Shown piece by piece: positions 1 to 7,387 of a DNA stretch of 64,000 nt. Both the position numbers and the translations under genes were made by a program. Every line of letters begins with the position of its first letter. Position 1 is the stretch's first letter. The notes below the pieces were generated by a model. That model worked only from the letters and a program-made list of their open reading frames with translations, searched no databases and was not told the DNA's origin. The stretch covers positions 12,222 to 76,221 of the forward strand of contig JBBQAO010000010.1 in the NCBI GenBank assembly GCA_038316355.1, in the 5' to 3' direction. The DNA comes from Ga0077527 sp038316355. Its GTDB lineage: Bacteria > Pseudomonadota > Gammaproteobacteria > Burkholderiales > SG8-41.

Positions 1-1521
1 CCGCCAGGCATGGTCCTCGACCGCGAATTCGCGCATGGTGTTGTCGGGCATGCGTTTTTTGCGCGTATAGGTCCAGGAGAACGGCGGCTCGATGCCGTTG
101 GAGGCGTTGTCGGCAAAGGACAGGCTGATGGTGCCGGTGGGCGCGATCGACAGCAGGTGGCTGTTGCGGATGCCCTGTTTGCGGATCAGTTGCTTGAGGT
201 CTTCCGGCAGCCGCGTGGCGAAGCTGGTGCCGCTGAGATAGAGGTCGGCGTTGAACAGCGGGAAGGCGCCTTTTTCGCGGGCGAGGTCACTGGATGCGCG
301 GTAGGCAGCATCGCGCATGACTTCCGAAATCTTCGCTGCCATCTGCCGCGCTTCCGGCGTGTCGTAGCGCAGGCGGAGCATGATCAGCGCATCACCCAGC
401 CCGGTGAAACCGAGGCCGGTGCGGCGTTTGTTCATGGCCTCTTCATGCTGCTGTTTCAGTGGCCAGGCAGTGACGTCGAGCACATTGTCGAGCATGCGGG
501 TGGCGACGGCGACGACGCGACCGAAATGTTCAAAGTCGAAGCCCGCGTTTTCGGCAAACGCCTGTTTGACGAATTTGGTCAGGTCGATCGATCCCAGGCA
601 GCAGCAGCCGTAGGGAGGCAATGGCTGCTCAGCACAAGGATTCGTAGCCTCGATGGTCTCGCAGTAATTGAGGTTGTTGTCGCGGTTCATGCGGTCGATG
701 AACAGGATGCCCGGCTCGGCGTGGTCGTAGGTCGAGCGCATGATCTGTTGCCACAGGTCCTGTGCCGGGACCTTGCGGTAGACCCACAGGCCGTCCTCGC
801 GCTGGTATGAACCCTGGGCCATCTGTTTGGCATTGGGTTTGGCGCGATGGACGAGTTCGACAGCGCCGTTTTTCTCGACCGCTTCCATGAAGCTGTCGGT
901 GACGCCGACGGAGATGTTGAAGTTGGTCAGGTCGCCCTTGTCCTTGGCATGGATGAAATCCTCGATGTCCGGGTGGTCGCAGCGCAGCACGCCCATCTGC
1001 GCGCCGCGGCGCGAGCCGGCAGATTCCACGGTTTCGCAGGAGCGGTCGAACACGCGCATGTACGACACCGGGCCGCTGGCGTTGGACTGCGTGCCCTTGA
1101 CCTCGGCGCCCTTGGGCCGGATCGACGAGAAGTCATAACCGACACCGCCACCGCGGCGCATGGTTTCTGCGGCCTCCTGCAGCGCGATGTAGATGCCGGG
1201 GCGGCCGTCGACGGTTTCGGAGATCGAATCGCCCACCGGCTGCACGAAACAGTTGATCAGGGTCGCCGCCAGTTGCACGCCGGCAGCGGAGTTGATGCGG
1301 CCTGCCGGAATGAAGCCGTCTTCCTGCGCCTGCAGAAAACGTTTTTCCCACATTGCGCGCTGCTCTTCAGGTTCGGCCTGTGCCAGTGCGCGCGCCACGC
1401 GGCGGCGCACTTCGGTGATGCTGGTTTCCTTGCCTTTGGCGTATTTCTCGATCAGCGTGTCGCGGCTGATTTCCTGTTCCTTGAGTGCATTCAGTGCGGC
1501 GCCGGTGACTGCTTCGTTCAT
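1..1521 (-). CDS. nrdJ: Adenosylcobalamin-dependent (class II) ribonucleotide reductase, 3' end cut by window
   Basis: Reduces ribonucleotides to deoxyribonucleotides with a B12-generated radical, so it needs neither oxygen nor a separate radical subunit. 507 codons are visible and the C-terminal part lies outside the window. There is no N-terminal ATP-cone. C91 in TLINCF fits the first redox cysteine, and NPCAEQPLPPYGCC (residues 294-307) is the class II active-site segment with the radical Cys and Glu. Later GTISLSFADNASNGIEP fits the conserved core. The ATG at 1521 follows AAGGAAAGG at a good Shine-Dalgarno distance. It is divergent from the crotonase gene. No cobalamin riboswitch or clear NrdR box was seen upstream. 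Family assignment is firm; the exact subfamily (NrdJ or NrdZ) is not. Confidence 0.93.
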   Translation of the reverse strand, partial: MNEAVTGAALNALKEQEISRDTLIEKYAKGKETSITEVRRRVARALAQAEPEEQRAMWEKRFLQAQEDGFIPAGRINSAAGVQLAATLINCFVQPVGDSISETVDGRPGIYIALQEAAETMRRGGGVGYDFSSIRPKGAEVKGTQSNASGPVSYMRVFDRSCETVESAGSRRGAQMGVLRCDHPDIEDFIHAKDKGDLTNFNISVGVTDSFMEAVEKNGAVELVHRAKPNAKQMAQGSYQREDGLWVYRKVPAQDLWQQIMRSTYDHAEPGILFIDRMNRDNNLNYCETIEATNPCAEQPLPPYGCCCLGSIDLTKFVKQAFAENAGFDFEHFGRVVAVATRMLDNVLDVTAWPLKQQHEEAMNKRRTGLGFTGLGDALIMLRLRYDTPEARQMAAKISEVMRDAAYRASSDLAREKGAFPLFNADLYLSGTSFATRLPEDLKQLIRKQGIRNSHLLSIAPTGTISLSFADNASNGIEPPFSWTYTRKKRMPDNTMREFAVEDHAWR

Positions 1522-1655
1522 TGCTGGCCTTTCCTTGTTCCGTGTTGCGAAGTTCGGACGAAGTATGCGCCCGGCGGCAGGTCGGGGAAAGACTTGCCAA
1601 GCGTCCGGATTTGATATCGATCTGGACGCATCGTGGTCCTGATCGTGGACCCGGC

Positions 1656-1684
1656 TTGCAAGGGCCGCGCCGCGCCGGTATGTT
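1656..1684 (+). promoter_or_regulatory. Candidate sigma-70 promoter of the crotonase gene
   Basis: TTGCAA (1656-1661) and TATGTT (1679-1684) are separated by 17 bases, about 33 bases before the chosen ATG at 1717. This is read from the sequence only; no mapped start supports it. Confidence 0.4.
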
Positions 1685-1716
1685 GTTGCGATTCCAGTCT
1701 AGCGGGAGAAATCCGG

Positions 1717-2514
1717 ATGTACAAGGACTATCAGGCCATCCAGTGGGAAATTGCCGACCATACCGGGGTTTTGCGGCTGAACCGACCGGAACGGCTCAAT
1801 GCCATTGACAACGCGATGCGCGGCGATATCGAGCATGTGCTGCGCGCGGCCGAGGCCGACCAGGACGTATGGACGATCGTCGTCACCGGTAACGGCCGCG
1901 GCTTCTGCTCCGGCGCCGACCTCAAGGCGCGGGCGGAGGCCGAGAAGGCGGGTGCCGGCGGCACCGCGCCCCAGCCGCTGTTCGACATGAAGTACTACTA
2001 CGCGATCGGCTTCAGCCAGATCAACAAGCCGGTGATCGCCGCGGTCAACGGCGTCACCCGCGGCGCCGGCTGCAACATGGCCTTTGCGGCGGACTTACGC
2101 ATCCTCAGCGAAAACGCCAATTTCGGCGTCAATTTCGTCGAGCGCGGCCTGATGGGCGAGACCTCGACCTGGTTCCTGCCACGGCTGGTCGGCCATGCCC
2201 GGGCCGCGGAAATCTGCCTGCTCGGCGAACCCATCGACGCGCAACAAGCGCTGGCCTGGGGCCTGGCGACGAAAGTGGTGCCCCATGACCGACTGCTCGA
2301 CGAAGCGCTGGCGCTGGCGAAAAAGCTCAACGGCAAGGCGCCGCTCGCGGTGCAGATGACCAAGGTGGCGCTGCGCCGCGCCTGGCAGCAGGACGTCGAG
2401 CAGCAGCTCGAACTGCAGAACACGATGAACAACAAGCTGCGCGGCACGGCCGACACGCAGGAGGCGCTGCGCGCCTTCATCGAGAAGCGGCCACCGGTGT
2501 TCCGCGGCGCCTGA
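1717..2514 (+). CDS. Enoyl-CoA hydratase/isomerase family protein
   Basis: Crotonase-fold protein of 265 residues, the usual family length. The oxyanion-hole segments are present (GRGFCSGADLK near residues 61-70; AVNGVTRGAG near 109-118). The position equivalent to the first hydratase glutamate (Glu144 of rat mitochondrial hydratase) is N120, while the second is kept as E142 in FVERGL. That pattern is found in isomerases and other crotonases, so ordinary hydratase activity should not be assumed. The ATG at 1717 is chosen because GGGAGAA lies 7 bases upstream; the frame is open further 5' to 1633 but has no matching ribosome site. The gene stands alone on the plus strand before the dehydratase. 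Confidence 0.88.
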   Translation: MYKDYQAIQWEIADHTGVLRLNRPERLNAIDNAMRGDIEHVLRAAEADQDVWTIVVTGNGRGFCSGADLKARAEAEKAGAGGTAPQPLFDMKYYYAIGFSQINKPVIAAVNGVTRGAGCNMAFAADLRILSENANFGVNFVERGLMGETSTWFLPRLVGHARAAEICLLGEPIDAQQALAWGLATKVVPHDRLLDEALALAKKLNGKAPLAVQMTKVALRRAWQQDVEQQLELQNTMNNKLRGTADTQEALRAFIEKRPPVFRGA

Positions 2515-2600
2515 GCGGCAGCGGCGCCTTGCTTCCCCGCCTTGCCTCCCGATTGCCCTTGGGCTATCGTGCGAGCCTGATTTTCCCACGGTAAATCCCC

Positions 2601-4373
2601 ATGGCACAGAGCAAGGCAGCAGACGGCAAAGGTAAAGGAAAGGCCGGCGCGCGCAAAACCGGCATGCGCAAGGGCCTCACCGCCTACGGCGACGAGGGAT
2701 TCTCGCTGTTCCTGCGCAAAGCCTTCATCAAGGCGATGGGTTATACCGATGACGCGCTGGACCAGCCCATCGTCGGCATTACCAATACCTTCAGCGGCTT
2801 CAATGCCTGCCACCGCAATGTGCCGGAGCTGATCGACGCGGTGAAACGCGGCGTGATGCTCGCCGGCGGCCTGCCGGTGGAATTCCCGGTGATCACGCTG
2901 CACGAATCGTTTGCCTATCCGACCAGCATGTATCTGCGCAACCTGATGTCGGTGGATACCGAGGAGATGATGCGCGGGCAGCCGGTCGATTCCGTGGTGC
3001 TGATCGGCGGTTGCGACAAGACGGTACCGGCTTTGCTGATGGGCGCGGCCAGCGCCAACGTGCCGTCGATCATGCTGGTCACCGGGCCAATGATCACCGG
3101 CGACCACAAGGGTGAGCGGCTGGGCGCCTGCACCGACTGCCGCCGCTTCTGGGGAAAGTTCCGCGCCACCGAGATTTCAGAGCAGGAGATCGGCGAGATC
3201 AACAACAAGCTGGCACCTTCCGCCGGCACCTGCATGGTGATGGGTACCGCGAGCACGATGGCGCTGTGCACCGAGGCGATGGGCATGATGCTGCCCGGCG
3301 GATCGTGTGTGCCCGCAGTGATGGCAGATCGTCTGCGTCAGGCTGAAGCCAGCGGTGCGCGTGCGGTGGCGATGGCGAAGGAAAAGCTGACACCCGACAA
3401 GATCATGACGGTTGCAGCCTTCGAGAATGCGCTGCGCGTGCTGTTCGCCGTTGGCGGTTCGACCAATGCCATCGTGCATCTGACGGCGATGGCGGGGCGG
3501 CTCGGCATCAAACTCGACCTTGATGCCTTCGACAAAATGGGCCGCGAAACCCCGGTGCTGGTTGATCTCAAACCGACCGGTCAGGGTTATATGGAAGACC
3601 TCTACAAAGCCGGCGGTCTCGCGCCGATCCTGCGCGAGCTGAAGCACCAGTTGAACCTGAAGGCGCTGACGGTGACCGGCAAGACGCTGGGCGAAGACCT
3701 GGCCGATGCCTTGCCGGCCTGGGATCAGAAAGTGGTGCGGCGTTTCAAGGACCCGGTGTTTGCCGGCGGCAGCATTGCCGTGCTGCGCGGCAATCTGGCA
3801 CCGGGTGGCGCGATCATCAAGCAGGCGGCGATGGATCCGAAACTCACGCGCCATGAAGGTCGAGCGGTGGTGTTCGAGTCGCTGGAAGACATGGCGAACC
3901 GTGTTGATGATCCCAAGCTTGATGTGAACGCGAATGACATTTTGGTATTGAAAAATGCCGGGCCGAAAGGCGCGCCGGGCATGCCGGAGGCGGGTTATCT
4001 GCCGATTCCGAAAAAACTTGCGGCCAAAGGCGTCAAGGACATGGTGCGGATTTCCGATGCGCGCATGAGCGGCACCGCGTTTGGCGCCATCGTGTTGCAT
4101 GTGACGCCGGAATCGGCGATGGGCGGCACACTCGGACTGGTGCAGAACGGCGATCGCATCCGGCTCGATGTGCCGGCGCGCAAACTCGAACTGCTGGTCA
4201 GCGATGCCGAGCTGGCGGCACGGCGCAAACGCTGGAAGGCACCGCCGGCGCGTAAGGATGACAACCGCGGTTACCGCAAATTGTTCATGGACCAGATCAC
4301 GCAGGCCGATGAGGGCTGCGACTTTACGTTTTTGAAACCCGAAATCACTACACAGGTCCCCCGCAAGCGATGA
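2601..4373 (+). CDS. IlvD/Edd family dehydratase (dihydroxy-acid or sugar-acid dehydratase)
   Basis: Iron-sulfur dehydratase of 590 residues. The three cluster cysteines of the family are C70 (FNACHRN), C138 (GGCDKT) and C211 (GTCMVMGTAS). The family converts 2,3-dihydroxy acids to 2-keto acids, either in branched-chain amino-acid synthesis or in sugar-acid breakdown. The first 24 residues are an unusual Lys/Gly-rich extension (AQSKAADGKGKGKAGARK). The substrate cannot be decided from motifs; the GACTDCRRFWGKF segment resembles pentonate dehydratases more than biosynthetic IlvD, but this is from memory. The stop overlaps the start of the SET-domain gene (ATGA), so the two are almost certainly co-translated. 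Confidence 0.85.
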   Translation: MAQSKAADGKGKGKAGARKTGMRKGLTAYGDEGFSLFLRKAFIKAMGYTDDALDQPIVGITNTFSGFNACHRNVPELIDAVKRGVMLAGGLPVEFPVITLHESFAYPTSMYLRNLMSVDTEEMMRGQPVDSVVLIGGCDKTVPALLMGAASANVPSIMLVTGPMITGDHKGERLGACTDCRRFWGKFRATEISEQEIGEINNKLAPSAGTCMVMGTASTMALCTEAMGMMLPGGSCVPAVMADRLRQAEASGARAVAMAKEKLTPDKIMTVAAFENALRVLFAVGGSTNAIVHLTAMAGRLGIKLDLDAFDKMGRETPVLVDLKPTGQGYMEDLYKAGGLAPILRELKHQLNLKALTVTGKTLGEDLADALPAWDQKVVRRFKDPVFAGGSIAVLRGNLAPGGAIIKQAAMDPKLTRHEGRAVVFESLEDMANRVDDPKLDVNANDILVLKNAGPKGAPGMPEAGYLPIPKKLAAKGVKDMVRISDARMSGTAFGAIVLHVTPESAMGGTLGLVQNGDRIRLDVPARKLELLVSDAELAARRKRWKAPPARKDDNRGYRKLFMDQITQADEGCDFTFLKPEITTQVPRKR

Positions 4374-4939
4374 CTCAAAAAAAGAAGACTACCGGCAGCA
4401 CCAGAAAACCCAATAAAAAAACTTTAAAAAACAAAGGCTTAAAGAATAAAGCCGGTGTTGGCAAAAAGGCGGCAAAAAAAACCGCCAAAGTGAAGGCGCC
4501 GCGTGTCGCAGTGCGCAATTCTCCGATTCATGGCCGCGGCGTGTTTGCCGTGACCGCGATTGTCAAAGGCGCGCGCATCATTGAATACACTGGCGTGCGC
4601 ATGTCGCATGCGAAGGCGGATCGTCTTTACGGCGCACTGCACGACGGTTCGTCGCACACCATGCTGTTCGCGGCCACTGACAAGGTGGTCATTGATGCCA
4701 CCCAACGTGGCGGGCCGGCACGCTGGATCAATCATTCCTGTGCGCCGAACTGCGAGGCCAACGAGGAAGAGGGCAGGATATTCATCGACGCGATCCGCGC
4801 CATCAAGCCGGGCCGGGAATTGTCTTACGACTACAGCCTGGTGCTGGAAGAGCGGCATACGGCGAAACAGAAACGCGACCATCCCTGCCGTTGCGGCTCG
4901 CGCAAATGCCGCCATACGCTGCTTGGCAACAAGCGTTAG
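4370..4939 (+). CDS. SET-domain protein-lysine methyltransferase
   Basis: A 189-residue protein with a compact SET domain, the S-adenosylmethionine-dependent lysine methyltransferase fold typical of eukaryotes but scattered in bacteria. Visible motifs: SPIHGRGVFA (51-60), RWINHSCAPNCEA (118-130), LSYDYS with the expected catalytic Tyr (151-156), and a post-SET cysteine set CRCGSRKC (173-180). The first 42 residues carry 16 lysines, like a histone tail or nucleic-acid-binding tail, and could themselves be a substrate. It overlaps the dehydratase gene by four bases. The target protein is unknown. Confidence 0.88.
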   Translation: MTQKKKTTGSTRKPNKKTLKNKGLKNKAGVGKKAAKKTAKVKAPRVAVRNSPIHGRGVFAVTAIVKGARIIEYTGVRMSHAKADRLYGALHDGSSHTMLFAATDKVVIDATQRGGPARWINHSCAPNCEANEEEGRIFIDAIRAIKPGRELSYDYSLVLEERHTAKQKRDHPCRCGSRKCRHTLLGNKR

Positions 4940-4960
4940 GGCCTGTTAACAGCGAAGACG

Positions 4961-4996
4961 AAGAAAAACCGCGGCTGATCAGCCGCGGGAATTTTT
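4961..4996. terminator. Bidirectional terminator between convergent genes
   Basis: A perfect 20-base palindrome CCGCGGCTGATCAGCCGCGG (4969-4988) is flanked by an A-run on the left and ATTTTT on the right, so it can end transcription from both sides. It overlaps the stop codon of the malonyl-CoA decarboxylase gene. Confidence 0.8.
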
Positions 4997-6262
4997 CTCG
5001 GGGCGCAGTGCGCGCACCTGGCGCGACGCGAAAATCGTGCCGTGTTTGATGTGCGCTTCATGGTTGGCCTCGATGTTGTCGAGGTCGTAGAGATAATTGA
5101 CCATGAAGCCGGCACCGCTGCGCAAACCCTTTTCCGAGACATCCCCCAGCCAACGCATGTGTTCGATGCAGGCGCCGTTGCCGAGGTGGAAACGGGCGAC
5201 CGGGTCTGCGGGCCGGCCCGACGCGTTTTTCGCTTCGAACAGGTAGGCGGCCAGCAAATCCTGCAGTAACGGCCGCAGTCGTGCAGCGGCTGCCGGATCG
5301 GCATGCCAGCCCGGTTGTGCGAGGTACTGCAGCACAGGGGTATCGGGATGCACGCTTTTGAGCCAGGACGTAAATCCCGGTACTGGCGACAGTGTGACGA
5401 AGTTGCGCAATTGCGGGAAATTGCGTTTCAGGTCCGCGGCGACCTGCTTGATCAGGAAGTTGCCGAAGGTCACGCCTTTCAGCGCCTTCTGGCAGTTCGA
5501 GATCGAATAAAACACGGCGGTGCGCGCCGACCTGATGTCCAGCGGCGGACGTCCGTCTGCCAGCAGCGGCGCGATCGCATCCGGGATGTCCACGGTCAGT
5601 GCGACCTCGACAAAGATCAGCGGATCGTCGGCCAGCGTCGGATGGAAAAACGCGAAACACTTGCGGTCCGGCGGATCGAGGCGCCGCCTGAGGTCGCTCC
5701 AGCCGGAAATTTCGTGTACGGCTTCATAACGGATGATCTTTTCGAGCACCACTGCCGGTGTGTGCCAGTCGATCGGACGCAGTTGCAGGAAACCGCGGTT
5801 GAACCACGAGTGGAACAGGTGTTCGAAATCGGCGTCGACTTCTTCGAGTCCGGGATGCTGCGGCAGCAGTTCGAGCACGTCTTCGCGCATGCGCAGCAGG
5901 CCGGCGGTGCCGCTGGGCGCAAAATTAAGTCGGCGCAGTACTTCCTGCCGGCGTGATTCCGCCGCGGTGTGCAGTTGATGCGCGGAGGCCGGGCCGGGGT
6001 GCGCTGCGTAATTGCGGATTGCGGTTTCCAGCTGCGCTGTATCAGTGGAAAATCGTGTGGCCAGGGTGCCCAGGAAATCGAGTTTGCCCTGCGGGGGCAG
6101 CGCTGCGTAGCGTTCGAGGATGCGTCGCGCCAGTGCGGTGCCGGAGGCTTCGCCGAGTTCCGAGCGCAGGGTTTCTGCAGCCTGGGCCAGCCATTGTTGC
6201 AGGCGACGTTCGCGCAGCGTGCGGCCGCGTTCGGCAAGGCCGTGCCAGAGGCGGACGAACAT
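4979..6262 (-). CDS. Malonyl-CoA decarboxylase
   Basis: Converts malonyl-CoA to acetyl-CoA and CO2, as in malonate use or control of fatty-acid synthesis. Characteristic segments are FHPTLADDPLIFVEVALT, VFYSISNCQKALKGVTFGNF and NFVTLSPVPGF, with an alpha-helical N-terminal domain before them. At 427 residues it is close to bacterial homologues. The ATG at 6262 is chosen because AGGAGG lies 7 bases upstream; a GTG at 6310 in the same frame would overlap the upstream receptor gene. It follows the Bug-type receptor gene by 28 bases, suggesting one transcript and possibly an imported dicarboxylate as carbon source (inference). Confidence 0.93.
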   Translation of the reverse strand: MFVRLWHGLAERGRTLRERRLQQWLAQAAETLRSELGEASGTALARRILERYAALPPQGKLDFLGTLATRFSTDTAQLETAIRNYAAHPGPASAHQLHTAAESRRQEVLRRLNFAPSGTAGLLRMREDVLELLPQHPGLEEVDADFEHLFHSWFNRGFLQLRPIDWHTPAVVLEKIIRYEAVHEISGWSDLRRRLDPPDRKCFAFFHPTLADDPLIFVEVALTVDIPDAIAPLLADGRPPLDIRSARTAVFYSISNCQKALKGVTFGNFLIKQVAADLKRNFPQLRNFVTLSPVPGFTSWLKSVHPDTPVLQYLAQPGWHADPAAAARLRPLLQDLLAAYLFEAKNASGRPADPVARFHLGNGACIEHMRWLGDVSEKGLRSGAGFMVNYLYDLDNIEANHEAHIKHGTIFASRQVRALRPEKNSRG

Positions 6263-6290
6263 GCCGCCCGCCTCCTGTCGGATGCTTGTA

Positions 6291-7271
6291 TCAGTTGTCG
6301 ACTTTGGCACCTGATGCTTTCACGACTTTGCCCCAGGTCTCGATTTCTCCGCGGACGAACTTGCCGAACTCGGCCGGCGACTGGCCGCCGGCGGTTGCGC
6401 CCAGGGAATCCCATACTTTCTTGATCTGCGGGGCGTTCAGCGCTTTTACCGTTGCCTGGTGCATGCGATCGACGATGGGCTGCGGCGTACCTTTGATGCC
6501 CCACAGCGCGTACCAGGTGGTGACGTTGATGTTGACGCCGGATTCCTGCAGGGTGGGCACATCGGGCAGCAGTTCCGAGCGTTTTGCAGTGGTGACCGCC
6601 AGAGCGCGCAGCCGACCGCTCATGACGTTGGGTCCCGCGGTGCCCATGCCGTCAAAGGCCATTGCCACTTCGCCCGACAGCAGCGCCGGCGTCAGCGGGC
6701 CCGCGCCCTTGTACGGGACGTGCACCAGCTTGGTTCCGGTACTCAGGTTGAACAGTTCGCCGTTCATGTGGTGCGTGGTGCCGTAACCTGCAGAACCGTA
6801 ATTGATTGCGCCGGGCGAGCGTTTGTCGAGTGCAATCAATTCCTTGATGGTTTTCGCCGGCACCGAAGGGTGTACGACCACGGCGCTTGGAACGGAGGCG
6901 ACGAGCGTGACCGGCACAAAATCCTTTTCAAGGCTGTAGCTCAGTTTGCGGTACAAGGTTTCCGCAATGGTGTGATGCACGGCACCCATGAACCAGGTAT
7001 AGCCGTCGGCAGGGGCACGCGATGCCGTGCCCGCACCCAAGGTGCCGCCTGCGCCGCCGAGGTTTTCAATCAGGATCTGCTGTCCCAGATCGGCGGGCAT
7101 TATGGCCGCCAGTGGCCGTGCGAAGGCGTCAGTGCCGCCACCCGCCGGGAACGGATTGATGATGCGCACGGCGCGGTTTGGCCAGTTCTGCGCCGACACC
7201 GCGCTGGAAACGGTTGCAGCAGTCAGTGCCAGTATTCCCATTGCCAGCAACTTCCGGTTTTTCTCCAACAT
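6291..7271 (-). CDS. Bug/TTT family periplasmic substrate-binding receptor
   Basis: A 326-residue solute receptor of the tripartite tricarboxylate transporter family. It has an N-terminal signal peptide (MLEKNRKLLAMGILALTAA) ending near VSAQ, then NWPNRAVRIINPFPAGGGTD, the standard Bug start with the ligand-contacting PFPAGGG loop. GGAGGAGATC directly before the ATG at 7271 fixes the start; the frame stays open to 7373 but has no ribosome site there. No TctA or TctB membrane gene is nearby, as is common for the many orphan Bug proteins of Burkholderiales. It lies upstream of malonyl-CoA decarboxylase on the same strand. Confidence 0.92.
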   Translation of the reverse strand: MLEKNRKLLAMGILALTAATVSSAVSAQNWPNRAVRIINPFPAGGGTDAFARPLAAIMPADLGQQILIENLGGAGGTLGAGTASRAPADGYTWFMGAVHHTIAETLYRKLSYSLEKDFVPVTLVASVPSAVVVHPSVPAKTIKELIALDKRSPGAINYGSAGYGTTHHMNGELFNLSTGTKLVHVPYKGAGPLTPALLSGEVAMAFDGMGTAGPNVMSGRLRALAVTTAKRSELLPDVPTLQESGVNINVTTWYALWGIKGTPQPIVDRMHQATVKALNAPQIKKVWDSLGATAGGQSPAEFGKFVRGEIETWGKVVKASGAKVDN

Positions 7272-7331
7272 GATCTCCTCCGATTTATTTTGGTATGTGG
7301 TGGCCCATTTTATGGAACTTGCCGGCGCTTG

Positions 7332-7345
7332 TATATCCTGCAGCG
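7332..7345. promoter_or_regulatory. 14-base promoter-region motif shared with the patatin gene
   Basis: TATATCCTGCAGCG occurs here, 61 bases before the Bug gene start, and again at 30410-30423, 45 bases before the patatin gene. Read toward each gene it is CGCTGCAGGATATA, which could contain a -10 region (GATATA). Function is unproven. Confidence 0.3.
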
Positions 7346-7387
7346 GCGACGCTTTTTCTCCCGTGCCGTACACCCGTGCCGGGAATT

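Noticed and set aside
10..1614. Plus-strand open frames across the nrdJ region
   Set aside because: They mirror the class II reductase on the minus strand, which has intact active-site motifs and a ribosome site.
1522..1716. Cobalamin riboswitch upstream of nrdJ
   Set aside because: No B12-box-like sequence or convincing multi-stem fold; a B12-dependent enzyme would in any case not be expected to be shut off by B12.
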